In this document: positions 43,353 to 53,143 of the stretch, one piece after another
How positions within the stretch are numbered: the stretch's first letter is position 1
Layout: every line of letters begins with the position of its first letter
NCBI GenBank assembly: GCA_035477215.1
Contig: DATIKU010000058.1
Coordinates: 62,001-126,000 of the forward strand
Reading direction: 5' to 3'
Source of the DNA: Spirochaetota bacterium
GTDB taxonomy: Bacteria; Spirochaetota; UBA4802; UBA5368
DNA length: 64,000 nucleotides
Program-made: the position numbers and the translations under genes
The notes under the pieces: generated by a model
Database searches by the model: none
Seen by the model: only the letters and a program-made list of their open reading frames with translations
What the model was told of the DNA's origin: nothing

Positions 43353-44239
43353 ATTTCCCTTTCTGCGAAATACATATCGCCGTCCATGGTGTACTCAAAG
43401 GGACCGTCACTTACGATGCGAAGATTCTTCACATGGTTGTCATAGTGGAGCGGATGATTGAAGGTCCCCCCCCTGGCCAGGGTCAATATGTGCCATGCGA
43501 GCACTGTGGGCTTCACGCCTGTCGCGATGACATGAAATCCCGGCTCCTTGGGCATTTCGCGGTTCAGCGGGCGAAATCCCATACCTACGTCCTCCACCGT
43601 TCCCGCGAGAATGCCTAATAGATCGTCCGATGCCAGCTCTTCACCGTTAAAGAAGACCTTTGCCTTAAGACGTCTATACAGGGGGGAGCTGTCCGGTCGT
43701 ATTATTCCGTCGCTGAACGCCTTTATTATTACCCGGGCGACCTTTGGGAAATCCTTCCTGTCACCTTCGTAAACCGCGTTCAGCACATTGGTTGTAAGAC
43801 CCGTACCGAAAAGGAAACAATAGCGGTCGTCGATCCTCATGGTGTATCGGGTTACCGCAGCAACCGGCCTGCGGCGCTCCATGGCGCGAAGCAATCTCTT
43901 GAGTATGGCATAACCGTCCCCTTTAAGTTTGATGGTGCCTGAGATGTTGTTCATCGTGCCGTCTTTCAATATGATTACCGGTGGAATCGGAGCGGGGGCG
44001 TAGATATTGATAAACCGTGAAATTACCTGGTGCAGGGTCCCGTCGCCACCGGATATGGCGACGAACGGAATGATCCTTTTTTTGCAGTCCTCGGCGACTG
44101 CATCCAGCTCTTCGATTGTCGCAGCAGGATGAACATCCACACGGTCACCACCGATCTTTTTGAATGTCTCGATCGAGTTTCCTTTTGTCTTTTTATTCTT
44201 CCTGGAATATGGACTGACAATGATAGGGATTTTCCCCAT
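43310..44239 (-). CDS. Diacylglycerol/lipid kinase family protein
   Basis: 309 residues. DAGK_cat domain with the nucleotide-binding SGGDGTLHQVISRF (about 80-95) and LKDGTMNNISGTI, followed by the C-terminal beta-sandwich ending FEYTMDGDMYFAEREIYVE. Phosphorylates a lipid or sphingoid-type alcohol with ATP; substrate unknown. It replaces the usual GTxND by GTMNN, a conservative but notable change. It converges with aroF and diverges from the cupin gene. Confidence 0.88.
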   Translation of the reverse strand: MGKIPIIVSPYSRKNKKTKGNSIETFKKIGGDRVDVHPAATIEELDAVAEDCKKRIIPFVAISGGDGTLHQVISRFINIYAPAPIPPVIILKDGTMNNISGTIKLKGDGYAILKRLLRAMERRRPVAAVTRYTMRIDDRYCFLFGTGLTTNVLNAVYEGDRKDFPKVARVIIKAFSDGIIRPDSSPLYRRLKAKVFFNGEELASDDLLGILAGTVEDVGMGFRPLNREMPKEPGFHVIATGVKPTVLAWHILTLARGGTFNHPLHYDNHVKNLRIVSDGPFEYTMDGDMYFAEREIYVETGPTVALVSV

Positions 44240-44382
44240 TTAAAAACCTCTCTCCACCTGGCGCTTCCGTGAGACAAGCATTTCCTGCGGTAATGTCAAC
44301 GAAAAATGTTTGCGTTACAACATCAATTCGTGACAGTATCATAATGGTTTCGATATCCGTTCTACCGGGCAGGTTTTTGCGC

Positions 44383-44769
44383 ATGGTCAATGGTGTTTTT
44401 AAGAATACGCCGCGGAAACTCATTCCAGCCCGGCGATGGGATGTTTTTTCCTGCGATCAGGGACACTGGCGGACGGGGCTGTATCGACCGGAGGCATTGG
44501 CACCCGACGACGTCATGGAACTCGAAAAGCATTCATGCCCCGAGCTGTTTCTCTGCCTCGGCGGCAGGGCGGGTCTGGTAATTTACGACGGCGAGACCGA
44601 AAAAACGGTGGAATTCGAGCCCGGAGAGGAGCTTCTCGTATCGGACTACCACAATGGGTTCCTGATCGAACAGGACGCGTTTTTTCTGGTAGTTGAGCGC
44701 ACCGCCTTCACGACGGACTATATCGACAGGAAGACCCGGGGGCCTCTCCGGAGCGTCACAGTTGAATGA
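44383..44769 (+). CDS. Cupin-like beta-barrel protein of unknown function
   Basis: 128 residues from ATG 44383 (MVNGVFKNTPRKLIPARRWD); ATG 44269 gives an N-terminal extension with no clear homology. The core reads as a small cupin: HSCPELFLCLGGRAGLVIYD, VEFEPGEELLVSDYHNGFLI, FFLVVERTAFTTDY. The typical metal-binding His pair is not clearly preserved. Its stop overlaps aroE by 4 nt, so it may act on or regulate the shikimate step; that is inference. Confidence 0.65.
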   Translation: MVNGVFKNTPRKLIPARRWDVFSCDQGHWRTGLYRPEALAPDDVMELEKHSCPELFLCLGGRAGLVIYDGETEKTVEFEPGEELLVSDYHNGFLIEQDAFFLVVERTAFTTDYIDRKTRGPLRSVTVE

Positions 44770-45620
44770 AGCCAGACGCACACACAATACTATACTGCCT
44801 TTTCGGCAGGCCGGCCCGCCACTCTCTTTCTCCCGCGATGCACAATGCCGCATTCGAGCATCTGGGAATGAACGCCGTTTACCTCGCGTTCGAGCCGGAG
44901 AAACCGCTGGACGCGGTACGGGCAATGCGGGCGCTCGGTATCCGCGGCGCAAGCATTACCATACCGTTTAAAACAGACATCCTGGATCATATCGATGAAA
45001 TCGATCCCCTTGCCGAAAAAATCGGCTCGGTCAATACGCTGATAAATGATGATGGCATTATAAAAGGGTTCAACACCGACGGGCACGGCGCTGTCCGGGC
45101 CCTCTTGGCGAACGGGGTTTCGATAAGCGGCCGGAAGACCCTTGTTGTCGGGAACGGTGGATCGGCGCGCGCGATAGCTTTTTCACTGCTCGAGGAAAAG
45201 GCGGAAGTTACGATTTCGGGCAGAAACGAAAAAAATGCGGGCGCCCTCGCGTCGGACCTGTCGCGTTATTTTAAGGACGTTAAGAGCTGCCGGATCGATT
45301 CGCTGACGAATGGTTCTCTCGATGAATATCAAATATTAATAAATACCACTCCCGTGGGCATGTTTCCTGATATCGGATCCAGCCCCATCGATCCTTCTCT
45401 GCTTAGACCCGGAATGACGGTTTTTGATATTGTATACGCTCCGGCCCGAACGCGGCTCCTTGGTTCAGCCGAATCGGCCGGCTGCAGGATAGTTTTCGGG
45501 ACCGAAATGCTCCTGTACCAGGGGGCGCGTCAGTTCGAACTATGGACATCAGGCCAGGCTCCTGTCGAAACAATGCGCGACGCGCTGATTCGAAACATGA
45601 AGAACCGGCAGAAGCGTTGA
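44766..45620 (+). CDS. aroE: Shikimate dehydrogenase AroE
   Basis: 284 residues. Substrate-binding FGRPARHSLSPAMHNAAFE, catalytic Lys in GASITIPFKTDI, NADP-binding VVGNGGSARAIAFSLL, NTTPVGMFPD, and the C-terminal MLLYQGARQFELWTS. Reduces 3-dehydroshikimate to shikimate, three steps after AroF. ATGA overlap with the cupin gene. Confidence 0.96.
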   Translation: MKPDAHTILYCLFGRPARHSLSPAMHNAAFEHLGMNAVYLAFEPEKPLDAVRAMRALGIRGASITIPFKTDILDHIDEIDPLAEKIGSVNTLINDDGIIKGFNTDGHGAVRALLANGVSISGRKTLVVGNGGSARAIAFSLLEEKAEVTISGRNEKNAGALASDLSRYFKDVKSCRIDSLTNGSLDEYQILINTTPVGMFPDIGSSPIDPSLLRPGMTVFDIVYAPARTRLLGSAESAGCRIVFGTEMLLYQGARQFELWTSGQAPVETMRDALIRNMKNRQKR

Positions 45621-45643
45621 CGCCAAGACAGGAGTCTTCCTGA

Positions 45644-46954
45644 ATGAATAAACCCGCACGAATCCTCGAGCAGTTCATAAACAACGAAAAAACCGGGCAT
45701 ACCGGATTCGAAAAATACTCGCTTTCCACAATGCGCAAACTTGTCCGCCGACTTGGAAATCCACATCGCAATATCAAAACCTTGCATATAGCCGGGACCA
45801 ATGGGAAGGGTTCAACGGCATTCATGATCAGCGGGATATTCGAACAGGCCGGATACAAAACCGGTTTATATATATCACCGCATCTGGAGAAGGTGAATGA
45901 GCGAATATCCATCAACCGGCGCCCCATTACCCTTCAACGCCTTTCGTTCTATCTCGAACGCATACTGGACGAATCGAGTGCCGGGGGGCTCAATCCGACC
46001 TATTTCGACGCGCTGACGGCTGCGGCCTTCAACTATTTCAGCGATGAACGTGTCGATCTTGCCGTGATCGAGACGGGGCTCGGTGGCAGGCTCGATTCAA
46101 CCAACGTCGTCAGGCCCCTTGTCTCTGTAATCACGGATATTTCACTCGACCATACGGCCATACTTGGCGGCGATATTTCCTCTATTTCAATGGAAAAAGC
46201 GGGAATTATCAAATATCGGGTTCCCGTGATTACATCAAATAACGGCGGAAACGCCCTGAAAACAATCGAGAGCGCGGCGAAGATGAAAAAATCCTTTTTA
46301 TACGTAAACGGACGTGATTATCGGGTCCGATCAATGAACCAATCCAAGGGCGGTCGAACATTCTTTTCATACAGTCTCGGAAAGAGACGTATCGATAATT
46401 TATTCCTTGGGCCGACGGGGAGCTTCCAGTTGAGAAACGCCGGGCTTGCCATTACGGCGTCACTGTTGCTTGAACACAGGGGCTTTGCCGTCGGGGATGT
46501 TGCAATCAGAAAAGCCTTGGCGGGTCTTATCATTCCAGGCCGCCTTGAAATCATGTCCCAAAAACCTCTTATTCTATTCGATCCGGCGCATAATCCACAG
46601 GCGATGCGGTCCCTTGCAGAGGGCCTGTCGGTTGCGTATCCGGACCGAAAACCGGTATTCATCCTCTCATTCATGAAAGACAAGGACGTTAAGTCGATGT
46701 TCGATATTGTCCAAACCACGGATCCGGCACAAATCATATATTACGAACTCGATGATGATCGGTGTTACACTCCTTTAGCTCGCGGTGACGACAGGGAGCC
46801 ATCTCAATTCCATATAATTCGAGGGAATGACAAGAGCACACGCCTGGCGACTGCAATGAGGCTTTATATGGGAGGAAAATATATCGTGGTCGCGACCGGA
46901 AGTTTCCGCCTTTATCCGGTCATAAAAAAGCTTGCAATATCCATCGCGCGATGA
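45644..46954 (+). CDS. folC: Folylpolyglutamate / dihydrofolate synthase FolC
   Basis: 436 residues. Mur-ligase fold: P-loop HIAGTNGKGSTAFMISGIF, YISPHLEKVNERISI, AVIETGLGGRLDSTNVV, ITDISLDHTAILG and C-terminal ligase domain with FDPAHNPQAMRSLAEGL. Adds glutamate to folates; with FolP at 20.2 kb it covers two folate steps in this window. Follows aroE by 23 nt. Composition is less GC-rich than the gsp region. Confidence 0.95.
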   Translation: MNKPARILEQFINNEKTGHTGFEKYSLSTMRKLVRRLGNPHRNIKTLHIAGTNGKGSTAFMISGIFEQAGYKTGLYISPHLEKVNERISINRRPITLQRLSFYLERILDESSAGGLNPTYFDALTAAAFNYFSDERVDLAVIETGLGGRLDSTNVVRPLVSVITDISLDHTAILGGDISSISMEKAGIIKYRVPVITSNNGGNALKTIESAAKMKKSFLYVNGRDYRVRSMNQSKGGRTFFSYSLGKRRIDNLFLGPTGSFQLRNAGLAITASLLLEHRGFAVGDVAIRKALAGLIIPGRLEIMSQKPLILFDPAHNPQAMRSLAEGLSVAYPDRKPVFILSFMKDKDVKSMFDIVQTTDPAQIIYYELDDDRCYTPLARGDDREPSQFHIIRGNDKSTRLATAMRLYMGGKYIVVATGSFRLYPVIKKLAISIAR

Positions 46955-47050
46955 TCCTGTTCTTCTTATTGTGGAGCATATGAATATATAAATTGCCGGC
47001 CCCTGTCGATGCGATGCGCGTTATAGAAAATCATTAAGCCGGGCGAAGAG

Positions 47051-48001
47051 ATGGACGAAGCGACAAAAGGTCTGGTAGTCGCGGTTAAAGAAACGCTCAA
47101 GGATTTTACATCGGGAAGGCTCTCCACGGAGGAGTGCCGCCGGAGGTACAGGCAGATGATTTCTGACTGCGAATCCCTGGAGCGGGGCGCCGATCGTTCA
47201 GCCGGTCCGATGAAGTCGTTATGCTACGCCCATTCCACGGGCAACTTCGCCCTCTTCACCGGCATATACCGCATGGACCATGGGTCTCTGACGCCCCTGA
47301 GCTCCTGCGGCGACGACGTCTTTAACGTTTCCATAAAGGGAATACGGGATATAATTTCCTCCCGGTTGAGCGCCCGCGGTTCCGTCTCGATGCCTCCCGG
47401 CGACGCACACTCTCTGCCCCATACGGTTTACGCCTGCCTCATACCCGGAAAATCCGGAATTCCGCTTCTGTTCGCTGCGATTTCCTCCTCACATTTTTTC
47501 TCGGAAAATGAATTCATCAAAACTGCGAATTTCGTCGGAGCGTTTCGGGACTTTGCCGAGTATGAAATGCACCCGCAGTTTTTTTCTTTTTTCTCTGAAA
47601 GACGCGCTGCGGTTGATAAATGGATAGAGGCCAGAATAGACGAGGGGCTTTCGGTTTACGCGCATTATTTCCTGTTCAATATGGTTGAACGTATTTTCAG
47701 CCATATGGGACTGCCGGAAATGCTAAAGATTTCCGCGTCCATAAAGGATTCACTTCATGCGCAATGCGGGACCTCCGGCACCGTTGTTTTCGAGCTTTCT
47801 ATGCGTGAATACCTCGTTTTCATACCCGATCCCGCCGGGACAGGTTGTGAAAAGAAAAAGGCCTCTTTCGATTATCATGGAAGTTCTATTCCTTCCCAGT
47901 CTTGCGCCTTCACAATCAGAAAAACCAGGGATATTATCGATTTCTGGAATGAGATACTGGAATTTGAACACCGTCTTGCCACCGGGGAAAAAAGGAAATG
48001 A
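47051..48001 (+). CDS. Unknown cytoplasmic protein, coupled to SLOG gene
   Basis: 316 residues, no signal peptide or membrane helix. N-terminal helical part (about 1-45), then a possible GAF-like sensor region (about 55-165; LCYAHSTGNFALFTGIYRMD, SGIPLLFAAISSSHFFSENE) and a helical C-terminal half. I do not recognise a family. Stop and start of the next gene overlap as ATGA. Together with a nucleotide-binding-type SLOG partner this suggests a sensor pair, as inference. Confidence 0.65.
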   Translation: MDEATKGLVVAVKETLKDFTSGRLSTEECRRRYRQMISDCESLERGADRSAGPMKSLCYAHSTGNFALFTGIYRMDHGSLTPLSSCGDDVFNVSIKGIRDIISSRLSARGSVSMPPGDAHSLPHTVYACLIPGKSGIPLLFAAISSSHFFSENEFIKTANFVGAFRDFAEYEMHPQFFSFFSERRAAVDKWIEARIDEGLSVYAHYFLFNMVERIFSHMGLPEMLKISASIKDSLHAQCGTSGTVVFELSMREYLVFIPDPAGTGCEKKKASFDYHGSSIPSQSCAFTIRKTRDIIDFWNEILEFEHRLATGEKRK

Positions 48002-48510
48002 TCCGCCGCCAGGTAACGGTGATCGGATCGCACGACGACAGTCAATTCCTCGATGAAGCCTATGAAATAGGCCGCCACATCGCCATCAGAGGATGGACGC
48101 TTGTATGCGGTGGACGCGGAGGAATTATGGAGGCCGCGTCACACGGCGCGTCGGACGAGAACGGTATTGTGATCGGGATATTGCCGGGCGGCGATTTCAG
48201 CGAAGCGAACTCGTACTGCACCGCCGTTGTGGCCTCAGGGATCGGATTCGCCCGCAACAGCATGAACGTTCTGTCCGGTGATGTGGTAGTGGCGTTTGGC
48301 GGCAGGACCGGTACACTGACCGAGCTGGCATACGCGTATCAGTACGGAAAACCTGTTATAATCTGCGTGTTCGCAGGCGGCTGGAGTTCCCGGTTTAAAG
48401 ATATCGTGTCAGATAACGGCGGCAGGCCGCCGGTCCATGAAGCGCGCAGCGTCGGGGAAGCCCGCAACCTGCTCGACTCTCTTCTCGAAAGCGGCGATAC
48501 GCCCACATAG
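47998..48510 (+). CDS. TIGR00725-type SLOG family protein
   Basis: 170 residues. Rossmann-like core with VTVIGSHDDSQFLDEAYEIG, GWTLVCGGRGGIMEAASHGA, VIGILPGGDFSEAN, VVASGIGFARNSMNVLSGD and VVAFGGRTGTLTELAYAYQY. This is the LOG-related family TIGR00725; it lacks the exact PGGxGTxxE of cytokinin-activating LOG (here GGRTGTLTEL), so lysine decarboxylase or LOG activity should not be assumed. Overlaps the upstream gene by 4 nt. Confidence 0.85.
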   Translation: MIRRQVTVIGSHDDSQFLDEAYEIGRHIAIRGWTLVCGGRGGIMEAASHGASDENGIVIGILPGGDFSEANSYCTAVVASGIGFARNSMNVLSGDVVVAFGGRTGTLTELAYAYQYGKPVIICVFAGGWSSRFKDIVSDNGGRPPVHEARSVGEARNLLDSLLESGDTPT

Positions 48511-48512
48511 TA

Positions 48513-50285
48513 CTACATGTAGTCGAGATAATCCTTGAGCTTGCGGGCCCTGGTGGGATGCCGCAAACGACGGAGGGCTTTCGCCTCTATCTGGCGTATA
48601 CGTTCCCGCGTTACCTTGAACACATAGCCGACCTCTTCCAGCGTATGTGAATACCCGTCATCAAGACCGAAACGCATACGTATAACCTTTTGTTCCCGCG
48701 CAGGCAGCGTGTTGAGCACCGTATGGATCTGCTCGGACAGCAGCCGGTATGCTGCGGTGTTGGCCGGAGAATCCACATCCTTGTCCTCGATGAAGTCGCC
48801 AAGGAGCGAATCCTCTTCCTCTCCGACGGGTGTTTCGAGGGATATAGGTTCACGAGCGACGTTTTTTACGCCTTTGACTTTGGCAACGGGCCATCCGAGC
48901 CTGTCTCCTAACTCCTCGGCCGTAGGCTCCCTTCCAAACTCCTGCTGAAAAAGCCGAGTTTCCCTCATCACCTTGTTGATCTGTTCTATCATATGGACAG
49001 GTACACGGATGGTCCGTGCCTGGTCGGATATAGCCCGTGTAATCGCCTGACGGATCCACCAGGTCGCGTAGGTGGAGAATTTATACCCCTTGCGGTACTC
49101 GAATTTGTCCACGGCCTTGATGAGGCCGATATTCCCTTCCTGGATGAGGTCGAAGAAATGCATTCCCCTGTTCGCGTATTTCTTTGCTATTGAAACGACA
49201 AGACGCAGGTTTGCGTTAATAAGCTCTTTTTTGGCGATTGAGATCTTGCGCTGTCCCAGCTCGATCTGCTTGCCCCATTTCATGATATTGTCGGCCGGTG
49301 CGCCGGCTTCCTGCTCGATACGCCTGATTTTTCGTTCGTTATTGCGAATATCCTTTACCATCTCAAGGAGCTCTTCTTTCTTTTTAATCGAGAGCTCGCG
49401 AATGATGCTGCGGACTTCCTCCCCTTTCTCGACCTTGCGCGCGAAGTGCTTGAGCTCCTTGATTTCCTTGCCATACTTTCGCTCGATCTGACCGAAAAAG
49501 TCGAGAGTGTCCTTTATTCTGCTTACCATTGACTGTATTTTGTGGGCGAGTTTTGAAATTTCGGCCTCGTTTATTTCCATTTCCCTGACCGAGTTGACGA
49601 TGAGGTTCATGGAGGAATCGATCTTTGACCGCATTTCATCGGCCTTCTTGGAGTCGGCGTCCACTTTTTTCAGTTTGTTTTGCGTCTGAAGGATTTTTTT
49701 GTCCTCGGCGATGATTACCGTCATCTTTTCGGAATATTTTTTTTCGAGCTGTTTCATGTCTACCGACGAGAAATAGTACAGCTTGCTTATGCGCAAAACG
49801 TCGCTTAACTTAATTTTGCCGGTCTTTACCCTCGGATGGCTTTTTACAAGGTCGTTGATCAGCAGGCTTGAATGTATCACCGCGTCTTCGATGAGCAGCT
49901 CCCCTTCCTCTATTCTTTTGGCAAGGTCAACCTCCTGGTCTCCGGAAAGAAGCGACACCCTCCCTATTTCCCTGAGATAAAGCCTGATAGGATCGTCGAT
50001 ATACGAAGAATCCTCTGACGCGGAGGATGAGGATTTTTTCGATGATCCCGAGCTCTTCTTCTTTACCGGGGCCGGCGGCGCCGCTTTTCGCGTGGACTCC
50101 TCGACCACTTCGATGCCAAGCTGGTTTAAAAGGATGAAAATATCGTCGATCTTATCCGAATTGAGCAGCTTGTCCGGAAGGACGTCGTTTATTTCATCGT
50201 AGGTAATCTCGCCGTTCGATTTGCCCAGCAAAATCAGCTTCTTAACTTCTGGAATATTCTCCAGCACTATTTCACTTTTGCTCAT
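48513..50285 (-). CDS. rpoD: Primary sigma factor RpoD (sigma-70)
   Basis: 590 residues. Region 1.1-like N-terminus, a Lys/Ser-rich linker (about 70-90), region 1.2 ([20 protein letters not shown]), a long non-conserved region, then region 2 ([57 protein letters not shown]), region 3 and region 4 ([40 protein letters not shown]). Directs RNA polymerase to housekeeping promoters. Third gene of a yqeY-dnaG-rpoD operon with 22 nt to dnaG. Confidence 0.97.
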   Translation of the reverse strand: MSKSEIVLENIPEVKKLILLGKSNGEITYDEINDVLPDKLLNSDKIDDIFILLNQLGIEVVEESTRKAAPPAPVKKKSSGSSKKSSSSASEDSSYIDDPIRLYLREIGRVSLLSGDQEVDLAKRIEEGELLIEDAVIHSSLLINDLVKSHPRVKTGKIKLSDVLRISKLYYFSSVDMKQLEKKYSEKMTVIIAEDKKILQTQNKLKKVDADSKKADEMRSKIDSSMNLIVNSVREMEINEAEISKLAHKIQSMVSRIKDTLDFFGQIERKYGKEIKELKHFARKVEKGEEVRSIIRELSIKKKEELLEMVKDIRNNERKIRRIEQEAGAPADNIMKWGKQIELGQRKISIAKKELINANLRLVVSIAKKYANRGMHFFDLIQEGNIGLIKAVDKFEYRKGYKFSTYATWWIRQAITRAISDQARTIRVPVHMIEQINKVMRETRLFQQEFGREPTAEELGDRLGWPVAKVKGVKNVAREPISLETPVGEEEDSLLGDFIEDKDVDSPANTAAYRLLSEQIHTVLNTLPAREQKVIRMRFGLDDGYSHTLEEVGYVFKVTRERIRQIEAKALRRLRHPTRARKLKDYLDYM

Positions 50286-50307
50286 GACACTCCAGTAAAG
50301 TATACTT

Positions 50308-52140
50308 TCATATGGTCTGTATGTTGTATTTGTAAGAAGAAAGTTTCTCCCATTCCCTGGTGAGAATTTCGATTTCGACTTCGATTTCAGTGAGATTTAC
50401 ATTAGTATCGGCACTTTCGCCGGCCTGAGCCTTCCTAATTTTATCCTTGTAATGCTCAATTTTACGTTCGAGCATATACATCCTGATGTTGATATAGATT
50501 TCGGTATAAGCGGCAGCCGGGTTTTCTATCCGGTACTCTCTGGCCAGACAATTCTCAAGGAAAATTTTTTCGCTCCCATCAGGAAAATAATCGAACAGAC
50601 TGTCAACCGAAATCTTTTCCCCGGCTGAAAATAGTTCCCCCATTTTACTGAAAACAGCGGCCGCGTCCGGGTCCTCCATCTCGGTTTCTGAAAAATCGAT
50701 TATCGCTTTTTCAACAAGCTCGGGATGTCTGCATAACAGCTCAACCATTTCTTTGTGCGCCCTGACCAGGTACGACGCCTTCTTCCGGGTTTTTGTGGTG
50801 GCCTTTTCCGCCTGTACCGATCGAAAGCGGGAATCATTTTTGCCTATATACCGTTTAAAATCAGAACGTATCTCATTTTCGCCGATTTTCAACAAAGTAC
50901 TGATTTTTTTTAGATAATGACTCTGTTCGCTCTCATATTCTATCTCGCCCACAATCGCGAACAGGTTGCGAAGCACCTCAATCCTGCTCCGGTTTCCCGG
51001 ATCCGTGAGCGTCCTTTCGATCCTGAAGTCGACCGGTTTCGACGAGCTGTCGACGATCGCCATGAACTCGCGGACACCTCGATTTTTGATAAAATCGAAA
51101 GGGTCATCCTCGGGCAGCGCGGCGACCTTTGCGTCAACGCTTATATCTTTCAAAACATCAAGGGAGCGCAGCGATGCGTTTATTCCGGCGGAATCAGCGT
51201 CGAAGAGCAGTACGATTTCGCTGCAAAATCTTGCGAGTACACGCACCTGGATATCCGTAAGAGCCGTCCCCAGCGGGGCCACGACGTTTTGAATACCGGC
51301 CTGATGACATCCGATAACGTCAAGATATCCCTCCACAACTATGGCCCGCCCGAGAGAAGCGATATGCTGGCGGGCGATGTTGAGCCCGTAGAGTATATTG
51401 CGCTTTTGAAACAGTTCGGATTCCGGTGAATTAAGATATTTCGGCTCTCCAGCATCAATTATCCTTCCCCCAAAGGCGACGACCTCATTGTACCTGTTGA
51501 AAATCGGGAAAACGATCCTTCCCCTGAAGCGGTCATAATAATGGATTGAACCGTCCTTGTTTGAAGAACTCAACAGACCCAGCTTTGACGCCACAACCTG
51601 ATTAATACCGGTCTTGCGGAAATAACCCGTCAGCGCACCCCAGTCATCAGGCGCGAATCCAAGATGGAACTCGCTTATGCTCCGTTCGGAAACTCCGCGG
51701 TTGAGTAGATAGGTTTTTGCCGTGGCGCCACGCGGCGAGTTGATCATATTCTTGTAGAAAGACATAGCCGCAAGGTTTACTTTTTTAAGCCCATCAAGCT
51801 CATCATTCTGTTCTTTTATTTTTTCATCCTTGACGGTTATACCGAGCATATTGCCGAGAAAAACCACGCTTTCAGGGAAGTTTAGCCGTTCTATCTTGGA
51901 AATGAAGGTGAAAACATTACCACCCGTTTGGCATCCGAAACAGTAAAAAATCTGCTTCTCGGTTGAAACTGTAAATGAGGGCGTTTTTTCCTTGTGAAAT
52001 GGGCACAGGCCCACATAGCTCCGACCCTTTTTCTGCAAGGTGGGAACGTATTTTTTTACGATCTCCTGTATCGGCGCTCTATCACGCACGATATCGATGG
52101 TTTCTTTTGGTATGGACAAAGACTCCTCTTGGTGAAACAC
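50308..52140 (-). CDS. dnaG: DNA primase DnaG
   Basis: 610 residues. CHC2 zinc finger ([20 protein letters not shown] then YCFGC, about 42-66), TOPRIM catalytic core ([17 protein letters not shown] about 265-281; [12 protein letters not shown]) and a C-terminal helicase-binding part (about 440-610). Makes primers for replication. Lies between yqeY (37-nt gap) and rpoD. Confidence 0.97.
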   Translation of the reverse strand: MFHQEESLSIPKETIDIVRDRAPIQEIVKKYVPTLQKKGRSYVGLCPFHKEKTPSFTVSTEKQIFYCFGCQTGGNVFTFISKIERLNFPESVVFLGNMLGITVKDEKIKEQNDELDGLKKVNLAAMSFYKNMINSPRGATAKTYLLNRGVSERSISEFHLGFAPDDWGALTGYFRKTGINQVVASKLGLLSSSNKDGSIHYYDRFRGRIVFPIFNRYNEVVAFGGRIIDAGEPKYLNSPESELFQKRNILYGLNIARQHIASLGRAIVVEGYLDVIGCHQAGIQNVVAPLGTALTDIQVRVLARFCSEIVLLFDADSAGINASLRSLDVLKDISVDAKVAALPEDDPFDFIKNRGVREFMAIVDSSSKPVDFRIERTLTDPGNRSRIEVLRNLFAIVGEIEYESEQSHYLKKISTLLKIGENEIRSDFKRYIGKNDSRFRSVQAEKATTKTRKKASYLVRAHKEMVELLCRHPELVEKAIIDFSETEMEDPDAAAVFSKMGELFSAGEKISVDSLFDYFPDGSEKIFLENCLAREYRIENPAAAYTEIYINIRMYMLERKIEHYKDKIRKAQAGESADTNVNLTEIEVEIEILTREWEKLSSYKYNIQTI

Positions 52141-52177
52141 CGCTAAGGCCGCCCGTTATATTCCCCGGGCCGTCGTT

Positions 52178-52627
52178 TTACCTGTTTAGCAACCTGTCGG
52201 CAACGATCTTCTTGACCAGGATGCCGTCGGCCTGTCCTTTGAGCTCCTTCATTATCAATCCCATTACCTTGCCCATGTCTTTCTGGGATGCGCCGCCAAT
52301 TTCATTGATTTTGGCATCCACGGCTTTCTCGATTTCGCGTTCGCTCATCTGTCGGGGAAGGTAATCTTCTATAATTTTCAATTCAGCATGTTCCCTGTCC
52401 GCAAGATCGGTGCGCCCGGCTTTCTCGAATTCAGCAATGGATTCCTTCCTCTTTTTAGCCCCCCGGAATACGATTTCAATGACCCTTTCCTCGGAAAGAT
52501 CTTCCGTACCCTTCGTTTTTTCGTATAAAATATCCGCTTTGAGCATTCGAAGGGTGCGCAATTTCTCCTCGTCTTTACTCTTAATGGATGCACGCAGGTC
52601 ATCTTCAATTCGTTCAAGCAGCCCCAT
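52178..52627 (-). CDS. yqeY: GatB/YqeY domain protein
   Basis: 149 residues from ATG 52627 (MGLLERIEDDLRASIKSKDE). Helical YqeY domain: LRTLRMLKADILYEKTKG, AKKRKESIAEFEKAGRTDLA, LPRQMSEREIEKAVD, KDMGKVMGLIMKELKGQADG. Related to the tail of the tRNA amidotransferase GatB; function as a stand-alone protein unclear. First gene of the dnaG-rpoD operon, in the position rpsU holds in E. coli. Confidence 0.92.
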   Translation of the reverse strand: MGLLERIEDDLRASIKSKDEEKLRTLRMLKADILYEKTKGTEDLSEERVIEIVFRGAKKRKESIAEFEKAGRTDLADREHAELKIIEDYLPRQMSEREIEKAVDAKINEIGGASQKDMGKVMGLIMKELKGQADGILVKKIVADRLLNR

Positions 52628-52722
52628 ATCCACCTCTCTCTGAAATAACTGAGCATGCATACTTACAGCTTCCTTACATGGCGGGCGGGAAAACGCTCCT
52701 ATTGCGCAAGGAGACTGTAATG

Positions 52723-52751
52723 AATGTACATAATAATATTCCCGTCAGCAA
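52723..52751 (-). promoter_or_regulatory. Candidate promoter of the yqeY-dnaG-rpoD operon
   Basis: On the minus strand TTGCTG (52751-52746), 17 nt, TACATT (52728-52723). The transcript would begin near 52716, giving an approximately 90-nt leader that contains a CTCCT...AGGAG hairpin (52696-52713). Confidence 0.45.
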
Positions 52752-52785
52752 GTACGTGTATGTTTTTACGAAAATAAAATTTTAA

Positions 52786-52814
52786 TTGACCAAGTGGAAC
52801 ATGGACCTTTTAAT
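52786..52814 (+). promoter_or_regulatory. Candidate promoter of a structured non-coding transcript
   Basis: TTGACC (52786-52791), exactly 17 nt, TTTAAT (52809-52814). Start near 52821. The terminator of the transcript lies about 175 nt downstream. Confidence 0.55.
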
Positions 52815-52820
52815 CAGCCG

Positions 52821-52996
52821 GTTCACCCAAATCAGAAAAGGGGAATGCGGTTTATACAGGACACTTCAAAATGCCGTGATCGCTTCTTTGCCGGCATTCC
52901 TGACGGGTCAGACCGTACATATTCAAATTAAGCGCTGCGACGGGTATTCACGGAATAACCTGGACAATCGGGCTGTTCTCAGGTTATTTTTTTATT
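52821..52996 (+). ncRNA. Candidate small RNA or riboswitch leader
   Basis: About 175 nt between a good promoter and a strong terminator, with no plausible ORF (the only frame, 52786-52998, runs into the terminator). Hairpins visible: AATGCCG with CGGCATT, CTGAC-GG-GTCAG, and the terminator itself; GGTT near the 5' end could compete for AACC of the terminator stem. It may be a free small RNA or a regulated leader of the glycosidase gene at 53144. I could not match it to 6S, tmRNA, SRP, RNase P or a known riboswitch. Confidence 0.45.
52954..52996 (+). terminator. Strong intrinsic terminator
   Basis: AATAACCTG (52954-52962) pairs with CAGGTTATT (52980-52988), with an inner GACA/TGTT, followed by an unbroken T-run to 52993 then ATTG. 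No gene on the plus strand ends just before it. Confidence 0.85.
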
Positions 52997-53054
52997 GAAT
53001 ACACTGTATCCGCAGGACGATTATTAAAGTGATACTGTGAATTTCGAGAATATA

Positions 53055-53110
53055 GGCTTTACCGCCATGCGGCGGAAAAGCCATAAACTCCCCTTTACCA
53101 TGCGGCAAAA
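53055..53110 (+). repeat. Two related hairpins with shared loop before the glycosidase gene
   Basis: First: GGCTTTACCGCC-ATGC-GGCGGAAAAGCC (53055-53082), a stem broken only by one A-A mismatch. Second: TTTACC-ATGC-GGCAAAA (53094-53110), the same motif with three stem pairs missing. Both have the ATGC loop. They lie 34-90 nt upstream of the start codon at 53144 and could bind a regulator in RNA or DNA. Confidence 0.6.
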
Positions 53111-53143
53111 CTTGTAATTGTAAATACTAATTCTGGAGAAATT

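Noticed and set aside
52720-52785. 21-residue ORF with a good ribosome site
   Set aside because: The ribosome-like AAGGAG is one arm of a hairpin in the opposite-strand operon leader and the region overlaps the putative yqeY promoter; no protein-like features.
52786-52998. 70-codon plus-strand ORF
   Set aside because: Its coding frame runs through a strong intrinsic terminator and it lacks a ribosome site.
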